Shown here piece by piece: positions 33,753 through 37,360 of a stretch of DNA of 37,360 nucleotides. The notes under the pieces are model-generated. The model was not told where the DNA came from. It saw only the letters and a list, made by a program, of their open reading frames with translations, and did not search any database. How positions within the stretch are numbered: the stretch's first letter is position 1; each line of letters starts with the position of its first letter. Origin of the DNA: Paludibacteraceae bacterium (lineage in GTDB: Bacteria; Bacteroidota; Bacteroidia; Bacteroidales; Paludibacteraceae); contig JAFNUD010000042.1 of the NCBI GenBank assembly GCA_017384225.1, positions 1 to 37,360 on the forward strand, given 5' to 3'. Made by a program: the position numbers and the translations under genes.

Positions 33753-36700
33753 TTATTGCATGTGTACAACTTTAAGACCTATTGTATTATATATTTCGCC
33801 ATTACGAATAATTAGCACCTGCTCATCTCGAATAACTTTGTAGGTTTCTATCAATGTACTTTGCACAGCGTCTAAAGCAGTTGCTTGGATAATGATAGTT
33901 ATGGGTTCTGATTCTATACTATCGCAATCACTATCAATCACATACTTCAGCACGACTTCAGTTGTACCTGTCATTACAGGTTCTGTAGAGAGTACACTCC
34001 AATTAGTATTATCCTTTACATACCATGCTACAGAAGCATTAGGAGCATACCAAGTCTGAAGTGCAATATGTGCAAGAATATCCTCTGTTGGAATAGTTAC
34101 ATCTATTGGTTCACCAACACGAACCACAGGCAAAGTCACTTGCTCTGGTAATGTCTGTACAAATACATTCAGTATCAGTTCATGTATCACGCTATCACAC
34201 CCAATAGCATATTGCTCAACCATGCTATATTCACCAGCCTCAGCGATAGATAATCCGTTCCATTCGTATGGCAACTCAGAAGGACAAAGTACCAATTCTT
34301 CACGCTCTGTCACAGCATCTGGAAGAATAGTGAGGTGCAATATTGCGATACTATCACAGCCATTAGCAGCAACGATAGTGTAGACATAGTCGCCGCTTTG
34401 AGTGTAAGTCTCGCCATTCCAAGTATAGCCATCACAAGCGGTGATAGTTTCCTCTGTGTACTTGGTTTGGTTGATAGTTAAGTGGAGCGTTACGATGCTA
34501 TCGCAGCCGTTAGTGGCAACGGTGGTGTAAATATAGTTACCACTTTGGGTGTAAGTCTCGCCATTCCAAGTATAGCCATCACAAGCGGTGATAGTTTCTT
34601 CTGTATAAACGGTTGGATTAACTGTCAAATTGAGGATATGTTGTACACTATCTATATCAGTACCTACATATTTCTCTGTATAGGTGTATTTACCTGTTGC
34701 AGTGTAAGACTCACCATACCACATATAAGGTACTTCACTATCGCAGATAGTTGCTGACTGTTCGTCGAGAGCGCCTGTTGTCAGTACAATTAGATCCAAC
34801 ACATGGATAGCACTATCGCAAGCAACGTTTGTATATTGTTCAATGTCGGTGTAACGATCTGTAGCGGTAATGGATTGTCCACGCCAACTATATGGCAACT
34901 CATCGCTACCTATCACAACGGTTTCGGTAGTAGTGACAGCCGCAGGCATGATAGTGAGGTGCAATGTTGCTACGCTATCGCAGCCAAGAGCATTTTGCAA
35001 GGTTACATTGTACTCGCCTTCAGTCGAGTAGGTTTGACCGTTCCATGTGTAGGTTTCGCCGTGACAAATGGTTGCGTACTCAGGTGTAGCCACTTCACTA
35101 TAGTTGATAGTCAAGTGCAATGTTAAAATGCTATCACAACCATTGGCAGCAGCAGTGGTGTAAACATAGTCACCGCTTTCGGTGTAGATCTCGCCATTCC
35201 AAGTGTAGCTGTCGCATGCGGTGATGATTTCCTCTGTGTGCTTAGTTGGGTTGATAGTCAAGTGTAATGTGACGATGCTATCACAACCATTAGCTGCAAC
35301 GGTGGTGTAAATATAGTCGCCGCTTGTAGTGTAGGTCTCGCCGTTCCAAGTGTAGCTATCGCATGCGGTGATAGTTTCTTCTGTATAAACGGTTGGATTA
35401 ACTGTCAAATTGAGGATATGTTGTACACTATCTATATCTGTACCTACATATTTCTCAGCGTAAGTATATTTGCCTGTTGTGCTGTAAGATTCACCATACC
35501 ATATATATGGTGTTTCTGTCTCACAGATAGTAACTGATTGCTCATCGTAGTTGCCCGTTGTGAGTACCGTCAAGTCCAACACATGGATAGCGCTATCGCA
35601 AGCAATAGTAGCGTATTGCTCTATGTCTGTATAGCGACCAGTTACAGAGTAAGTATTGCCACGCCATACATATGGCAACTCATCGCTACCAATTACGACA
35701 GTCTCAGTGGTGGTAATAGCCGCTGGCATAATCGTGAGGTGCAAGATTGCTACGCTATCGCAGCCAAGAGCATTTTGCAAGGTTACACTATACTCGCCTT
35801 CAGTCGAATAAGTTTGACCGTTCCATGTATAGGTCTCGCCATGGCAAATAGTTGCGTACTCGGTTGCAGCAACTTCACTATGGTTGATAGTGAGGTGCAA
35901 AGTCACGATGCTATCGCAGCCATTAGAAGCAGTAGTGGTGTAAACATAGTCACCGCTCTCGGTGTAGGTTTCGCCATTCCATGCGTAACTGTCGCAAGCG
36001 GTGACACTCTTCTCAGCATATTGCGTTTGGTTAATAGTTAGGTGGAGAGTTACGATGCTATCGCAACCGTTAGAAGCGGTAGTGGTGTAAACATAGTCGC
36101 CACTCTCTGTATAGCTCTCGCCATTCCAAGTGTAGCTGTCACATGCTGTGATATGCTCCTCAGTGTAAACTGTTGGATTAACTGTGAGATTGAGGATGTA
36201 TTGGATACTATCAATATCAGTACCTGCGTACTTTTCTGTGTAGGTGTATTTGCCTGTAGCAGAATACGATTCGCCATACCAGAGATAAGGTGCTTCCGTC
36301 TCGCAGATTGTTACTGATTGCTCATCGTAATTATCTGTATTTAGTACTGTCAAATCTAACACATGGATAGCGCTATCGCAAGCAATAGTAGCGTATTGCT
36401 CCACATCTGTATAGCGACCTGTTGCAGTATAGGTATTACCACGCCATGCATATGGCAACTCATCGCTACCAATTACAACAGTCTCTGTGGTGGTAATAGC
36501 CGCTGGCATGATAGTGAGGTGCAAAGATGCTACACTATCGCAGCCAAGAGCATTTTGCAAGGTTACACTATACTCGCCTTCAGTCGAGTAAGTTTGACCG
36601 TTCCATGTATAGGTCTCGCCATGGCAAATAGTTGCGTACTCAGGGGCAGATACTTCACTATGGTTGATTGTTAAGTGCAAAGTCACGATGCTATCGCAAC

Positions 36701-37360
36701 CATTAGAAGCAGTGGTGGTATAGGTGTAATCACCACTCTCGGTATAAGTTTCACTATTCCAAGTGTAACTATCGCAGGCGGTAATGCTCTCCTCTGCGTA
36801 CTTAGTTTGATTGATAGTCAGGTGGAGAGTTACAATGCTATCACAACCAAGAGCGTTTTGCAAGGTTACACTATACTCGCCTTCAGCCGAGTAGGTTTGA
36901 CCGTTCCATGTATAGGTCTCTCCATGGCAAATGGTTGCGTACTCAGGTGCTGCTACTTCACTATGGTTGATTGTTAAGTGCAAAGTCACGATGCTATCGC
37001 AGCCATTAGAAGCAGTAGTGGTGTAAACATAGTCACCGCTTTCGGTGTAGATCTCGCCATTCCATGCGTAACTGTCGCAAGCGGTGACACTCTTCTCAGC
37101 ATATTGAGTTTGGTTAATAGTGAGGTGCAAAGTTACGATGCTATCACAACCATTAGCAGCAACGGTGGTGTAAACATAGTCGCCGCTTGTAGTGTAGGTT
37201 TCGCCATTCCATGCGTAACTATCACAAGCGGTGACACTCTCCTCAGCATATTGAGTTTGGTTAATAGTGAGGTGCAAAGTTACGATGCTATCACAACCAT
37301 TAGCTGCAACGGTGGTGTAAACATAGTCGCCGCTTGTAGTGTAGGTTTCAGCATTCCATG
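33753..37360 (-). CDS. Giant modular Cys-patterned repeat protein, probably surface or secreted (5' end beyond window)
   Basis: At least 1202 residues are visible and the reading frame is open to the right edge, so the N-terminus is missing. The visible part is an array of about 49-55-residue beta-type modules of five kinds (A-E) with the recurring pattern CDSYTWNGETYTxSGDY ... GCDSIVTLHLTI. Modules are arranged A-A-B-C-D in a 260-residue super-unit. After the last A modules there is a module E (34176-34337) and a 140-residue C-terminal region (33756-34175) ending IIRNGEIYNTIGLKVVHMQ, which resembles the type IX secretion sorting tail of Bacteroidetes. Probably a long adhesin or surface fibre. 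No enzymatic motif is visible. Two-cysteine modules could form internal disulfides. The family has no function I can name. Confidence 0.85.
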   Translation of the reverse strand, partial: WNAETYTTSGDYVYTTVAANGCDSIVTLHLTINQTQYAEESVTACDSYAWNGETYTTSGDYVYTTVAANGCDSIVTLHLTINQTQYAEKSVTACDSYAWNGEIYTESGDYVYTTTASNGCDSIVTLHLTINHSEVAAPEYATICHGETYTWNGQTYSAEGEYSVTLQNALGCDSIVTLHLTINQTKYAEESITACDSYTWNSETYTESGDYTYTTTASNGCDSIVTLHLTINHSEVSAPEYATICHGETYTWNGQTYSTEGEYSVTLQNALGCDSVASLHLTIMPAAITTTETVVIGSDELPYAWRGNTYTATGRYTDVEQYATIACDSAIHVLDLTVLNTDNYDEQSVTICETEAPYLWYGESYSATGKYTYTEKYAGTDIDSIQYILNLTVNPTVYTEEHITACDSYTWNGESYTESGDYVYTTTASNGCDSIVTLHLTINQTQYAEKSVTACDSYAWNGETYTESGDYVYTTTASNGCDSIVTLHLTINHSEVAATEYATICHGETYTWNGQTYSTEGEYSVTLQNALGCDSVAILHLTIMPAAITTTETVVIGSDELPYVWRGNTYSVTGRYTDIEQYATIACDSAIHVLDLTVLTTGNYDEQSVTICETETPYIWYGESYSTTGKYTYAEKYVGTDIDSVQHILNLTVNPTVYTEETITACDSYTWNGETYTTSGDYIYTTVAANGCDSIVTLHLTINPTKHTEEIITACDSYTWNGEIYTESGDYVYTTAAANGCDSILTLHLTINYSEVATPEYATICHGETYTWNGQTYSTEGEYNVTLQNALGCDSVATLHLTIMPAAVTTTETVVIGSDELPYSWRGQSITATDRYTDIEQYTNVACDSAIHVLDLIVLTTGALDEQSATICDSEVPYMWYGESYTATGKYTYTEKYVGTDIDSVQHILNLTVNPTVYTEETITACDGYTWNGETYTQSGNYIYTTVATNGCDSIVTLHLTINQTKYTEETITACDGYTWNGETYTQSGDYVYTIVAANGCDSIAILHLTILPDAVTEREELVLCPSELPYEWNGLSIAEAGEYSMVEQYAIGCDSVIHELILNVFVQTLPEQVTLPVVRVGEPIDVTIPTEDILAHIALQTWYAPNASVAWYVKDNTNWSVLSTEPVMTGTTEVVLKYVIDSDCDSIESEPITIIIQATALDAVQSTLIETYKVIRDEQVLIIRNGEIYNTIGLKVVHMQ
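34632..35411 (-). repeat. 780-bp super-repeat, copy 1 (A-A-B-C-D)
   Basis: Contains A 35265-35411, A 35118-35264, B 34962-35117, C 34797-34961 and D 34632-34796, again 260 codons. It is the copy nearest the C-terminus and shows the most drift in its C and D modules (for example WRGQSITATDRYT and ICDSEVPYMWYG). Confidence 0.9.
35412..36191 (-). repeat. 780-bp super-repeat, copy 2 (A-A-B-C-D)
   Basis: Contains A 36045-36191, A 35898-36044, B 35742-35897, C 35577-35741 and D 35412-35576. Total 260 codons. The phase is confirmed by the same landmark ACATGGATAGCGCTATCGCA starting at 35581, 780 bp after its near copy at 34801 and 780 bp before 36361. Confidence 0.9.
36192..36824 (-). repeat. Partial super-repeat, copy 3 (A-B-C-D)
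   Basis: Contains A 36678-36824, B 36522-36677, C 36357-36521 and D 36192-36356. The first A expected in the pattern is replaced by a B module (36825-36980). This is where the regular super-unit breaks down toward the N-terminus. Confidence 0.82.

Larger units (their letters stand above)
34338..37360 (-). repeat. Tandem module array of the repeat protein
   Basis: Modules read right to left (protein N to C): partial A (37275-37360), A 37128-37274, A 36981-37127, B 36825-36980, A 36678-36824, B 36522-36677, C 36357-36521, D 36192-36356, then two complete 780-bp super-units A-A-B-C-D, then A 34485-34631 and A 34338-34484. Module sizes are 49, 52, 55 and 55 codons for A, B, C and D. Confidence 0.9.

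Noticed and set aside
34803-36977. Several plus-strand frames inside the repeat protein
   Set aside because: They recur with the repeat period and lie antisense to the real modules; no independent signals.
34338-37360. CRISPR-like repeats
   Set aside because: Units are about 150 bp and code for protein in one open frame, with no unique spacers and no cas genes.

Overview
The window looks like chromosomal DNA of a Bacteroidetes bacterium, most likely order Bacteroidales. Four things support this. Twelve promoters fit the Bacteroidetes primary sigma consensus (TTTG, 20 bp, TAnnTTTG) and Shine-Dalgarno sites are not obvious. A coaX / outer-membrane protein / TPR / lptC cluster and a lysS-gpsA-pgi block are both familiar in this order. 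A DUF5103 protein and a lipoprotein of the BamA/TamA barrel family are present. The right-edge surface protein ends in a tail resembling type IX secretion sorting domains. I cannot name the genus from sequence alone.

Layout, left to right. (1) 1-3597, plus strand: two lipoprotein GH13 alpha-amylase family enzymes in tandem. (2) 3688-6249, minus: B12-dependent class II ribonucleotide reductase, separated from the amylases by a perfect 19-bp bidirectional hairpin. (3) 6469-13454, minus: a compact cell-envelope and lipid cluster, transcribed as small one-TM protein, long-chain acyl-CoA/ACP ligase, coaX, outer-membrane barrel protein, TPR protein, lptC, acyl-ACP thioesterase. (4) 13677-14978, minus: DUF5103 exported protein, divergent from a tRNA-Thr(CGU) gene at 15088-15160. 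(5) 15161-15702: a 540-bp non-coding stretch dense with hairpins, 12-bp iterated repeats and a copy of the tRNA T-arm sequence. (6) mutY (plus) converging on a CNNM/CorC-type membrane protein (minus), which is divergent from a lysS-gpsA-pgi-DnaJ/TerB-rlmH run (plus). (7) A BamA/TamA-like lipoprotein (minus) divergent from an aldo/keto reductase and a bile-acid:sodium-symporter-type transporter (plus). (8) Minus strand: two tandem carbohydrate esterase family 2-like SGNH hydrolases, rluB-like pseudouridine synthase, yceD-rpmF, and sdaA. (9) 33753 to the right edge, minus: a very large, incomplete, cysteine-patterned repeat protein.

Most genes are housekeeping: DNA precursor synthesis and repair, translation, glycolysis, CoA and envelope biogenesis. 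The accessory character lies in glycan use (two GH13 amylases and two CE2-like esterases, which would remove acetyl groups from plant polysaccharides) and in the giant repeat protein. No CRISPR array, intact mobile element, phage or recognisable defence system is present. The most unusual structure is the repeat protein: modules A-A-B-C-D form a 260-residue super-unit that recurs at exactly 780 bp. Its C and D modules each lack one cysteine of the usual pair, in complementary positions. Second are the tRNA-flanking scar-like region, the CE2 paralogue with GDS changed to GAS, and the fixed promoter geometry found twelve times.
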